Assembly (NCBI GenBank): GCA_025602915.1
Contig: JAHLJZ010000092.1
Location: forward strand, 1 to 64,000
Origin: Paraphysoderma sedebokerense
Lineage: Eukaryota; Blastocladiomycota; Physodermatomycetes; Physodermatales; Physodermataceae
Reading direction: 5' to 3'
Length of the DNA: 64,000 bases
The position numbers and the translations under genes were made by a program. Below are positions 22,776 through 33,417 of this stretch, one piece after another. The notes beneath the pieces are model-generated. The model ran no database searches, was not told the DNA's origin, and was given only the letters and a program-made list of their open reading frames with translations. The number at the start of each line of letters is the position of its first letter. Positions within the stretch are counted from its first letter, which is position 1.

Positions 22776-24463
22776 ATGTCAGAAAAGACTTCAAATAAGC
22801 TAGAAACTTGGGGAAATGAGAAAACCATGAACTTGAATTTGATTTTGCATCAGAACATCCTTAATTCAGGCTACTTTAAACAGTTATAGTACGTTTATTG
22901 GTTCTTTCTTTGTTAATTTTCTCATACTTCCCTATTCTGCTGCTTTTATTTGTTCTGGGCTTGGTCCCCGCACTGGAATACTTCTCCTTCATGTGAGTTT
23001 ATGATGATGGCTGTGAACATCGGTTGGAATAGGGTTGACTGACTGATATTTATGTTTATTTTTCTGAAATAGCGAAAAAAAAACATATCATCAAATTATT
23101 GATGAGATTTATTACCACGGTAAGTTGAACTTATCTGTCCCACTGTTTCACCTTTCCTAGTTCTGTGTAGATGCTTATAGCTAACCAGCACCACCATCAC
23201 TTCTTTCCTTTATATTTCTTGTCCTTGAATCAATTTACCTCATTTGCCCCTCTTACGTCACTGTTTGAACACTTTTTTTCTTCATGTCGATAGTTGACAA
23301 CTTAAGTACGTATTTCTAGAAGTTTTTCTTAAAGGGTTGAATCAACTAAATTTCATGTCAGACTGAGTTCAGTCCCTCATGTTGCTCCTTTCCGAGAGAC
23401 AACTTTTCAACATACGAGAATGAGGGAGTGAGACACTGGAATCATGTAATTCTTTTGCTCTTCACTTATGTTGATTTATTCATTTCAGATTGTTTGATTC
23501 TTCCATGTCCCACTCCTGCGTGGCTGTTGATATCTAACACTGACTTTCTCCTCTTCCCCGCTTATCTTTTGTTGTGTTCCTTCTTGTGCCGCTTGTTCCC
23601 CTCCAGGTCCGTTTCTAAAAGGCACTGTAGCTTCGAGTTGTTTTTGTTTACTCTACAAACTTTGGACTATTAGGTTAACGGTGAAGCAGATTTACGGGTT
23701 ACTCGACCATACCGATTCTCCGTATGTTCTATTTATATTTTTTGATTCCTATAATTGATACTTCGTCAATTAATTGTTTCCGCGCAATACAGACACATTC
23801 GGGCGGTCGGTTTACTCTATCTCCGGTACGTTTGTAAACCTGCTGATCTGTGGTCTTGGTTTGAACCGTACCTGGACGATCCGGAGGAGATTCAAGTCAC
23901 GGGGGGTGCAAATCCTAGGTATTCTACAATTGGAGAGGTCGGCCGAGATCTCTTGACCGTGGAGAAATGGGAAGGTTTGTTTTTGCGACAATTCATTCAA
24001 TATATGATTCAGATCAGGTTTTCATAAAATTCTCCTTGATTGAAACATAGGAACACAATTGCCCCGAATTCCCGTACCGATTGCGCGAGATATTGAAGCT
24101 AAATTGCAAGAGCGATATCCGCAAAGGTCCGGTAGAGGTGGAAGAGGAGGGAGAGGCGGTGGCGGTGGGTATCGAGGGGGTAGCAGGAATAGTAACGAAG
24201 GTTACGGTGATCGTAGGGGAGGTAGGGGAAGTGGCGGTGGGGGCGGATATGGCGGCTACGGGTAAGTAAAGGAATTGGTTGATAAAATCTGTCTTAATAG
24301 CGGTAGTGTTTCTTGGAAGTTCAATCGTTAACCCTGTGTGCTTATACATAGATCGAAACCTTATGATCGGCCTTACTCTTCGAAATCAAGTTCAGGACCA
24401 GGATCGTACGGGAAAGGTGGTAGAGGTGGCAGTGGTTCCTATAAAGGTGGAAGGGAATGGTAA
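22776..24463 (+). CDS. PRP38: pre-mRNA-splicing factor PRP38 (PRP38B-like)
   Basis: Confident exons are 22776-22888, 23073-23119, 23607-23721, 23793-23974, 24051-24261 and 24352-24463. At least one small exon between 23120 and 23606 is unresolved; it probably codes an HVAPF-type segment near 23370, equivalent to HVEPW of the family. Family signatures seen in order are ETWGNEKTMNLNLILHQNIL, TYHQIIDEIYYH, SSCFCLLYKL, LTVKQIYGLLDHTDSP, IRAVGLLYLRYV, DLWSWFEPYLDD, TIGEVGRDLL and LPRIPVPIARDIE. PRP38 joins the spliceosome with the tri-snRNP and is needed for activation. The C-terminus is an RGG/GGY-rich tail, not the long RS domain of animal PRP38B. It is the only housekeeping gene within the secreted-protein region. 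Confidence 0.88.
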
Positions 24464-24968
24464 AAGTAAAAGGTGGCCATTGGGTTATTTGATGGTGTGC
24501 AAGGAGTATTGACGGCAAGATAAGTTATAGGGATGAATGAATACAAAATCATTGCTTCAAAGAAATGGTCGACCGTTACTGAAAGAGCAGAACCCATCCG
24601 TGCATAATTCATTATTTTATTCTATTGTATTGTATTTCTAAAGCGATAAAAATGATCACAGTAATTACAGAAACGGAAGGATTGTCCTTAATTGCGGATA
24701 TATTAGAGTCAGCAGCCTGTTTGTTTACAATATCATACGTCCAGATGTTGGAGATAATTTAATTTCGCAGCAAATCTATTAATATCTATTCAATCACTTG
24801 GACAATTACAATAGTAATATCCTATCTACAACGATGTATCAATTATTGAGTTTTACAATTAACAATATCAGTACAACTTCAAAAAGGATGAGATGGAGTT
24901 ACATCATCCATGAACGACACAATGTCGGAATTTCAGCGGGCTGATATGGGTTTCGAATTGTATGTGTG
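24464..24968. other. convergent intergenic spacer
   Basis: Holds the 3' ends of PRP38 and of the 25-kb family A gene. AT-rich; no other feature seen. Confidence 0.45.
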
Positions 24969-25274
24969 TTAAGCGTTAGCACCACCAGTACGATTGCGGG
25001 GAGCATCAGATGTTTGTTGGCCCCTTTCACATACAGTATTCGAACTGGCACCAATGGTAATATTGAAACAACCATTTCCGATCCTCCTCACTACTAGTTG
25101 CCCATTTCCGCACATGCGGCGGCCAGTATTCTGTTTAACGTCGCCAATCATGTAGCAGTCGTCTCCTAAGGGCTCAATGTTTGCAGGACTTAATCTCATT
25201 GGAGAAGGGTTTGCGCTAGCGGTGCTATAGAACACAGTGAGAACGGCAAGTACTAATGCTTTTGTCATGAACAT
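24969..25274 (-). CDS. short diverged family A secreted protein
   Basis: 101 residues. The signal peptide (MFMTKALVLAVLTVFYSTASA) closely matches that of the 19.0-kb member. The core keeps LGDDCYMI, MCGNGQLVV and IGNGCFNITIG plus a fourth cysteine, so the four-Cys pattern is preserved while most other residues differ. The tail is about 15 residues and has no repeats. Confidence 0.65.
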   Translation of the reverse strand: MFMTKALVLAVLTVFYSTASANPSPMRLSPANIEPLGDDCYMIGDVKQNTGRRMCGNGQLVVRRIGNGCFNITIGASSNTVCERGQQTSDAPRNRTGGANA

Positions 25275-26142
25275 GTTGTATAGTGGGTGTGATTAATCAA
25301 TACAAGGAATAGAAAGGTCGATAAAAGAAACAACGGATCTAATCAGTTTTATAGACAAAAAAAAGCAATTACCCGCTCCTTTTCTTCCTCATCGGATAAA
25401 CGTACAGATTGATAAATTAATCTTGTCAACTAAATTAAAGCTTATCCACTTTTTTTTTCCATGACTAGCAGTGCGGCTCGTTCAAACCCGATTTATTTTC
25501 AAGTTCGCGCCACAATTCAGATATATATAGAGCTCGCTCAACTGGGGCTTATGAGATTAAATGCAACATTCGGTTAAATTTCAACGACTCTTTTCGGCTG
25601 AACACTTCATAATTTAGCTCTAATGTAGGTTGAAATTTATCCGGGCCCCGTATTTGCGAATTGATGCAAGTACCAGTGCACATATGAAGTAATTTTGCTT
25701 AATTCAATATCTCACCAATTTTATCTGATAGCTTGCGTTGATCGGCCCTTGACGGGGTCCTTAAAGAACTAACTGGTTTTTTAAAGTTATCTCAATTGTT
25801 ATGTTTTTGGTTAGGATTTGTATCTTGTGTCAATCGTACCAGGGAATGCAAATCCAACATTGTGATTTGATTACTCTATATTGCCCCTAGCAAACAATAT
25901 ATATATTGACAACAGTCTGAACAGAGTTCATTTTCGTTTCCTGATTGAGTTGTATGAGTGAGCATGATACAGAAAGATTGAAAAAATGTTTATTTCTATT
26001 CATAAAATGTGGGAAACACAGCAGCTATAGATTCATATCTACAGCGCATCTCTTATATTACCCCCCCTACTGGAAAAACTATCAATTGCAACCAAATTAA
26101 ACCTGCAGAGTTATATTAAAAGCTACTCTGGTAAACTATATT
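25275..26142. other. intergenic between two diverged family A genes
   Basis: AT-rich with no supported ORF, repeat or RNA gene. Confidence 0.4.
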
Positions 26143-26529
26143 TTATTTTCTGAAACGAGTTGAATTTCCCTCTATTACAGCAGAGGCCTTCTGGCCTCTA
26201 CTTGTTGGTCGAGGCGAAAATTCCCTTCGAGCCTGGCTTTTGGTAGGCACTGGTGCTCGCCCAATAGTTTCGTAATATGTCTGGTCACAAATATCAGGCA
26301 GCGAAGAATTACCAAGCGAGATATCGTAGCACCCTTTTCCCTTATCCATTACGACAAGTGGCTCGTCCCCGCACATGAGATTCCCGATACCAATCCTATA
26401 GCAATTACCTTGCGCCGGTGAGATGTTTGCGAAACTTAAAAAGCTCTGCTCTTGTGGGTGATGTATTGCGGTAACTGTGCTATATAATGTAGTAAGGGTG
26501 GCAAGTACTAATGGCGTTGTCATGAACAT
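26143..26529 (-). CDS. diverged family A secreted protein with basic tail
   Basis: 128 residues from the ATG at 26529, which gives a signal peptide like the 25.0-kb paralogue; an upstream in-frame ATG would add a second hydrophobic stretch. Core: GNCYRIGIGNLMCGDEPLVV then KGKGCYDISLG and a fourth Cys. The C-terminal 45 residues are basic with Ser/Thr. A TATA-like CATAAAAAGG lies near 26612. Confidence 0.65.
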   Translation of the reverse strand: MFMTTPLVLATLTTLYSTVTAIHHPQEQSFLSFANISPAQGNCYRIGIGNLMCGDEPLVVMDKGKGCYDISLGNSSLPDICDQTYYETIGRAPVPTKSQARREFSPRPTSRGQKASAVIEGNSTRFRK

Positions 26530-27496
26530 GGGGCAGGCAGTTAGATAGATCAATACGACGAGAGCTTGAGTCAGATGAAAACGACGGATTAAAAGCAAAT
26601 TGAATTGTTACTGCCTTTTTATGCTCCATTATTGAATGATTTTTACAAGGTGTGGTTTGCTCGGCTTTACCGGCTCAACCACTAGTCTATTTGCAAACTG
26701 GCTTTCGGGATTTACCCAAGTCCGCGTATCAACCCGTAAATTTTATACTTGAGCCACATTCAAAGGTACTGCTGCCAGGCTTGAGATAGTCGCAGTGATC
26801 CGATTGAAATACAAGTGGCACATTTTTTTCGGTTATACCAAAATACCAAAATAGAGTGATTGATGGTGCGAATCCAATTTCGTTGTTGTACTCTTGCGAT
26901 CGAACTGCGAGATTTGTTAGATGAATTGTAAATTCTTCGGAAGTATTTTCGTGGACGTTGAATTAACACATACGATGTCTTGTCAAAATCTTTGCTTGAT
27001 GTAGAATTGGATGTAGATGTCTCTCATCATAAGCATCCGCAAGATGTTGTCATACTTATAACCATATTTCTTTTTCGTAGACCGATCTGAATGCCTTTAG
27101 AGTTTGTCGCTTATTGCTGCTGTTAGAGCAAGTGATTTCTGCACAATAGCTTCTTTAATGGTATATGTTCACAAATATTTCTATAGGGTAATAATGATTC
27201 TTGATGATTGCACGGAATATCTGGCAGCAAAATTCCGCTTGTCGACGCCCGCACAAGGCAACTCTCGTTTTTGGCCCATCCCTTCAATTCGACAAATTCC
27301 ACCCGTTCCACTACTTTCATCTGCACTACTTCCTTATTAGTTTGTCGCTACTTGGATATATTTTATTTTATTGCTATTATATTGCAGACTGGATTAGAAA
27401 TTTACTCACACACCCAGCGGCTTCCTCACTTGCTTTAATTCACCGCCACCCCCGAACAGAAAAATAGAGAACTTTATCGTTTACTAATTTCCACTG
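26530..27496. other. divergent intergenic region
   Basis: Upstream of both the last minus-strand family A gene and the plus-strand CCCH gene. Several short ORFs overlap on both strands near 27100-27470 with no recognisable content; part is probably the 5' leader of the CCCH gene. Confidence 0.4.
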
Positions 27497-30400
27497 ATGC
27501 CGAAAGCATTCACTGCCCTCGCAGTTACTGTAACCACTGTAGCTGTGTCTGCTGTTGCTTTGGTGACTCTTGGATATGGTAAAAACTGGAATCTAGTCCC
27601 CAAGTGGGCTTCCCCAAAAAAGACGAACGAGAAAACCCGTGAAAAATCAACCTCATCAAATGAAAAAACGAATACCAAAGAGAGCATATTGACAGAGGTG
27701 AATGGTGCAAAGTTAGATGTGGTAAAAGATAATAAAATTGAATCCGATGATGATTACGAAAATGTAAGAATTGTTAGAGATGATAAAGGTTCGTAGATAC
27801 GCAAATTGGCTCAAAAAATTTTTTTCTCTTTCTCTTTTTGAGCTGTTTTCATTGAATCTAACTCACTGACTTCAACTTTGTGTTTTATAATGTGTAATCG
27901 AACATCTTCAATCTTTATATCGTTATTGGAACGAACTCGTATGAACTTGTACTGTTATCAACTCGCAAACTTTGTTTTCACCGTCACAATCAAATCGTCG
28001 ACTTTTTTCATACAGCAACAACGACGACGACAAATGTCACAGATAATCTTCCCTCTACCATTCCGTCATCGTCTGCAAAATCAGTGCCCTCAACGGCATC
28101 AAAAGTGACAAACCTTGGTTCTTTCCGTTCATCAGTCAGTTCCAAAGCCGCCACCAAAGAGAACGAAGACGACAATGTTTACGATGAATTGATTCAAGAA
28201 TTGGAAATGAAGTTAGATCAACGAGTTGCTACGGCTGACACAAATGGAATCCAAGATTCACATCTGGTTGGGGATGATGAATTTGAAATCGTGAGTTATG
28301 ATGAAGTCAAAGATTTCAAAGACTCGAAGGATCAAGAAGTGAAAGGTTAGTTAGCTCTTCTTTGGTTCTTAGAATAAATTGCTCTTTTTGTTTGATTGGG
28401 AGGCTATACTGAATATTTGGTTGTGTTAATCTAACATTCATTCCTTATTCTTATCGCGCTTTCATCTAAATCTATGGCTCTTTCATCTCATCAACATCTG
28501 TTCGTCCCTAAATTAATTTGGCCATGGTTATTCCCGATTATCTACTCCTTTTCAAATATCCCAGAACTTTCACAATCTATTTCTGAGTCTCAACCTCAAC
28601 CGGAATGTCAAATTCACAAAACGGAACTCTCTATTCTTTCCTCGTCTGAAATCAAGGAAGAACTTGAAGTCGTCGGTACATTAGGTGTGGTTTCTGACTT
28701 AAGGAAAAGCGGTTTCTTCGACGCCGACATGATTCCCAGTGACGATAACCAGAAACATAAGGAATCAACAAAAATTGCACAGTCTGAAGCTGTCTCTGAA
28801 ATTGAAGTCGCCAAAGTCCCTGTATATGTTGAATCGTCTCAATTTGAGTTGGGATTTAAAGTTGATCAGAATATGGGAATTGGAAGCGGAATGGTCATAG
28901 CAGTTGTGAGAGATGCAGAAAGCTCAGGATCTGGTGGCTTTGGAGTTGTCGAGTATTTGCGAAAGTCGGAGGCAACTGGAAAAACAGGTACTGTGTCACC
29001 AATCGAAGCCAGACCTCAAATTGAAGCTGAAATCAAACCGAAATCTACCAAGTCCAAGTTGGAAAGTGTGGTAACGATTTCTGTTGCTTCTCAACCAGTA
29101 GAGGTTTCGGCTCTGAAAACTGCAGGATCGATCTCTGAACCAAAGCCTCAACAGAAAGCAGTCGTTCCGAACATTCCCATCTCCCAATCGAGCACCGATT
29201 CACAACGAATTGACGAAATAGATCTTATTGTTGCTACACCGTCTTCATTTAACATCAATATTCCCCCATTGCAAGCCAGCATCCGAATGGCTGAATGGAA
29301 TGGTGACGATGTCGCCGTCGGCATTAGCGGAGTCGAGATGGAAGAGCGGGAAACGGAGAAGGTCGCGGAGTCCAAAAATACGATTGTTTCGGAAGGAAAA
29401 GTCGAAGAACCTAAACCTAGTGAAGCCGAATCTCAACCAGAACGTGAAATTTCACCTAAACCGGAGCAACCATCAGACTCCCCACTTTCTCAGCCGCCTG
29501 CATCCCCATTACAAGAAGTAGACGAAGACGTCGTGTCGGTTGAACTGGAGTTGGAACCTAAAACCCAGCCATCAACGCCACAATCTTCTCCTGCTAAATT
29601 TTTAAATGGAAAGGGAATTCGAAATGTAAGTGTTGGGGTTGCACTAGACGTTGTAGAGACATTAAAACGAAAGGAGACAGAAAATGAAAAGAAAATTGAA
29701 AGTAAAGAATCCGAAATGGGAAGTGAAAGGGAAACGGAAAAAGAACGAGAAGGATTAGGCGTGATTTCTCCACCCAGTACGCAACCTAATTCACCGTCCC
29801 CGAGTTCTAGTTCTAGTTCCAATACATCCTCCACTACGACATCAATCAATCAGCCGAGCTCCCTAGCCGTTTTGTCTGCAGTGGCAAACGAAGTTAGAAC
29901 TGTTCCGGAAGAAACTGCCGTTTCCGAATCATCCAGCACATCGGCTTCTTCTGCATCTCTCAACATCAACGCCCCAGAGTTCACCCCACGTATTCCACTA
30001 CTCTCTGATGGTCGACCTAAACGCATTCGCTGTCATTTCTGGCCATTCTGTGCTAACGAAGGTGTATGTATTTACTGGCATCCGTCCGAGTTGTGCAAAA
30101 ATGAAGAGTTATATGGAAAAGGAAGCTGTATGTTTGGGACGAAATGCTTCTTCGTTCATGCCGAAGATTTGGAGAGATTGAAAAATGGTCCTCCGCCAGC
30201 TGGGCCCACAAATTCGACTGCTAATCCTAATGCAAGCGGGACCTCGAAGAAAAATGGTCTTAAAGATTCCTCTACTCCTGGAACTGGAAACGGGACTGGC
30301 AACAAGAGAAGAAACGGAAACAAGTACAACGGTACCCGAAAACAACGGTTCCGAAATGCATCTCAATCACAGCAACACAATCTACCTTATGCACCATCCC

Positions 30401-31005
30401 ATCTTCAACCTCCCTCCACCTATCCACAAGAGTGTGATTACGAATTTGATTACACAGCTCCATACGCGATGGTCGCCCAAGAAGAAGGGGTGATTAGTGC
30501 CTCGCAATTTGTACCTGTGTTACAAGGTGTACATCAACATCCCCATCAACCAGCTATGAATGTTCCCGTATCAGTGCCAATGTCGCTTGTGGATCCGGCC
30601 ATTGCGGGGACTCAGTATCATTCTAATGGTGTAGCCCACGAAACGGCACATTTGAACCTCGGAAACATAAACTCAAACTCAACCGAAAATGAGACATCGA
30701 CATTAAATATGGAATCTGAAGAAGGTGTCGTTTCGGGACTTTGCCATGTTCCTGTTCCCTCTCATCCTCATCAGCATGCTCATGTCAATCAGTACCAATA
30801 CACTCAACATCCTGGTTCTCATCGTCCAAATAATTTGGAAATTGTGAATGCGGTCAATGGCTATAATGGTTATGGATATACCGGGTTTGAAGTGAACGAA
30901 TACGGTTATGATGTCGGTGAGATTGGTTTGAATGGTAATAATATCAACGGGGTCAGTGGCAATGGATTTGAAGTGAGCGTTAATAATGAGGAAGGGACGG
31001 TCTAA
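27497..31005 (+). CDS. Nab2-type CCCH zinc-finger protein with N-terminal hydrophobic anchor
   Basis: Three exons (27497-27788, 28016-28345, 28565-31005) join in phase to about 1,020 residues. Residues 1-27 contain a hydrophobic segment (TALAVTVTTVAVSAVALVTL) resembling a signal anchor. Long acidic, Ser/Pro/Glu-rich disordered sequence follows. Two CCCH fingers lie near residues 697-745: CHFWPFCANEGVCIYWHP (C-x5-C-x5-C-x3-H, the Nab2/ZC3H14 spacing and WP..C style), then C-x10-C-x5-C-x3-H ending FFVHAED. A basic Asn/Gly/Thr stretch and an Asn/Gly/Tyr-rich tail end the protein. Nab2-type fingers bind poly(A) RNA; that role here is inferred. If the first exon is right, this is a membrane-linked RNA-binding protein. 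The first ATG and both splice junctions agree in phase. Confidence 0.72.
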
Positions 31006-31787
31006 TAAGTTTGATTGTATGAACTACGGCACTTTGCTTGGTCCATTTTCTATTGTTCTTAATTTCTTCAGTTCTTTTCACCCTTTTAAAATTGCATTTA
31101 GTTCCTTGTCTGTTGCTTCCTTCTAGAAAAGTCCGATGTTTAAAATTCGTGTAGTCTTTGTATTTGTATTAATCTCAATCGCATGTAATCAACTTACAAA
31201 AATGTCGAAACATAAAAGTAGAGTTTTAATTATATTATACATCCCCTTTTCTCCATTTCCATATTAATATTCCTCATTCCTGTCATTTCTATCCTGTGAT
31301 GTGCGTTTCGGTAGGGATATGTTGATCGAATCAGCGGAATTGAGGCAACGTCAAAAGTAAATCAAACGGCAAATAAGAAAGCAGAGAATAAATGTGATCA
31401 GCGGGTCATAACATTTGAAAACAAGCAAGGAACAAAGAATCTCCAGGAAACAGCAAATATAATAACAAACAGAACACGATAATTAATGATCACTTTATCC
31501 ACCGCGTGACACTGTAACAAATCGAAAAGCCAAAACTTTGTGGCGAACAATTATTTGACCTCGCAAGTCAGAAATCAAAAGTCGGAAAAGGGGGAACAAT
31601 ATGCGATTTGATTCACTATGAAATTTGAAACATCGATGACATCCCATACAGCTTGGAAGGTTCCAAAGGACTTCAAATATTGAAATACCTAATAGGTGGA
31701 GTTTGAGTGTTTGATATAAAGTCAGTTCTCTGTCCGCAGTTATCCATTTCTTGGAGTCTTCAATTTAATACCAGGAAATATATACAG
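31006..31787. other. intergenic
   Basis: The 3' UTR of the CCCH gene and the promoter of the next gene; GATATAAAG near 31715 may be its TATA box. No ORF or repeat is supported. Confidence 0.45.
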
Positions 31788-32716
31788 ATGTTTTCGCCAC
31801 GACTTGGATTGGTTTTGCTCTACTCGTTGCTGTTGCTACAAATTTGGGAAGGTCAAGGTATTGATTTAGATAGAACCCTGGGTAACGATGAATGCAGTCA
31901 GACTGCAAAAGCGTTGGTTGATGAAAAGTGCTTTCCGGCAGAGTTGGGCAATGCTAACGTAAGTTCTCCGTTCTTGGATACAGTGGCTCAAAGAGGTATT
32001 AACTATGTCAGTCGTCTTGAATAGCCTGACATCACGAAAATCCTTCCAAATATGTGTGTTCCCGAGTGTCGATCCAAAATCTTTGGTTCAGTTCAAAATA
32101 CCCTCTCCAAGTGTCAAAAGAACCAACAAGTAGTCCAGTTGCTCCAATTACTACCCTTTAGCAGAGACTATTTGTGTCTTAAATCGACAGATGGCGACTA
32201 CTGTCAACTGAAGTTACAAAAGCTGTTGAAACAAGAGAATGTGGAGTTAAATGGGTTGTTCCATGTCGCTTTGTTCCTGTGGGCAAATGGAACTGCCGTT
32301 GACATGAACGAAGGAGGAGTGAATTCCACAAAGATGCTTCCGAAAAGCGTACTTTGTAATGATTGCTTTAAGAACTACTTCGAACAGAATTACGCAGTAA
32401 GTCAACTGTCTTGTACTCTCCCTAATTAGTTATAGAGTGTATCTGACTGAGTGTTCTTTTTTTGCTGTAGTTTGTCAAGTCACCGAATTACACCCTTGGA
32501 ACGTTGACGCCAGCCCAAATTGAACAACAGAATCAAGAAATCAAAGAAACAAATAATAAGTGTGGCGCAAATTACATCAATGCCGATGCACCTTTGATTT
32601 TAGGTAAAACCGAAGAAGTAGGCGCAGGTGGCACTATTCCTAATTCAGCAGAGAAACGAATGACATACTCAACTGCGAAATTTGCCATGATAATATCTTT
32701 TTTTGCGTTTTTATAA
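31788..32716 (+). CDS. secreted cysteine-rich protein, probable GPI anchor
   Basis: Three phase-0 exons (31788-31958, 32025-32396, 32471-32716) give 262 residues. A signal peptide covers about residues 1-24; the second ATG of the frame was chosen for this reason. The mature part has paired cysteines (DECSQTAK ... DEKCF, MCVPECRSKIF ... LSKC, SVLCNDCFKNYF) and several NxT/S sites. The C-terminus ends in a small/polar stretch followed by a terminal hydrophobic segment (FAMIISFFAFL), the layout of a GPI signal. The family is not recognised. Confidence 0.7.
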
Positions 32717-33417
32717 TTTGTGGTTATTTGTAGATGAACGCGGGCTATTGTCGGTAATAAAATAATTAAGGCACTGGAAATAGGAATGAAAATAGCGATA
32801 TATGAGTCCCGAATTAAATAAATGATGTCGTTTATGTCACCTCATTTCAGTTTCAATTAGATTCAAATTCGGTGCATATTTTTGCGGCTGTGCCCATTGA
32901 CACATTTTACTTTCACTATCAGCTCGGCTGGGTTGAACTTCAGCACTCAAAGATATTTATTCGTCAATACATTATCGTACGAAGCGGTGTCCATCTGAAC
33001 TCATTTTCATTGTAAACGTCATATTAATTCCCCATTGCGGAACAATGCCGAGTACTGACAATGACTATGGGATATTAATTTTCCAATCCATTTTAATTTC
33101 GTGACGCGGCAATCGCACCGCACAATAGGACGCATGTATTTTGGATAATGGATGTAACCGTAACCCAATTTTTTGACCAACAAAAAAAGGTTATTGAAAT
33201 GTATTTTGTCACTTGGCACATATTGTTTAAATCATATGAACTTTTCTATTACTCTCAAGGCTTGGAATACAGCAGCACAACTGTTCCATCGTGTATTTAT
33301 ATGTTCGATTGGACAAACCCCTATATCCAAAAATTCGCTGTGTCGCTGTTCTTTCAATTGATTCGTAATTCTACGATAAAACACACCACCTGTGCTATAA
33401 GCTTATCATCGTTAGAC
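32717..33417. other. intergenic
   Basis: No supported gene. The long frame from 33148 upstream of the DD3-3-like start is probably leader; its upstream ATG would hide the clear signal peptide of the next gene. Confidence 0.45.
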
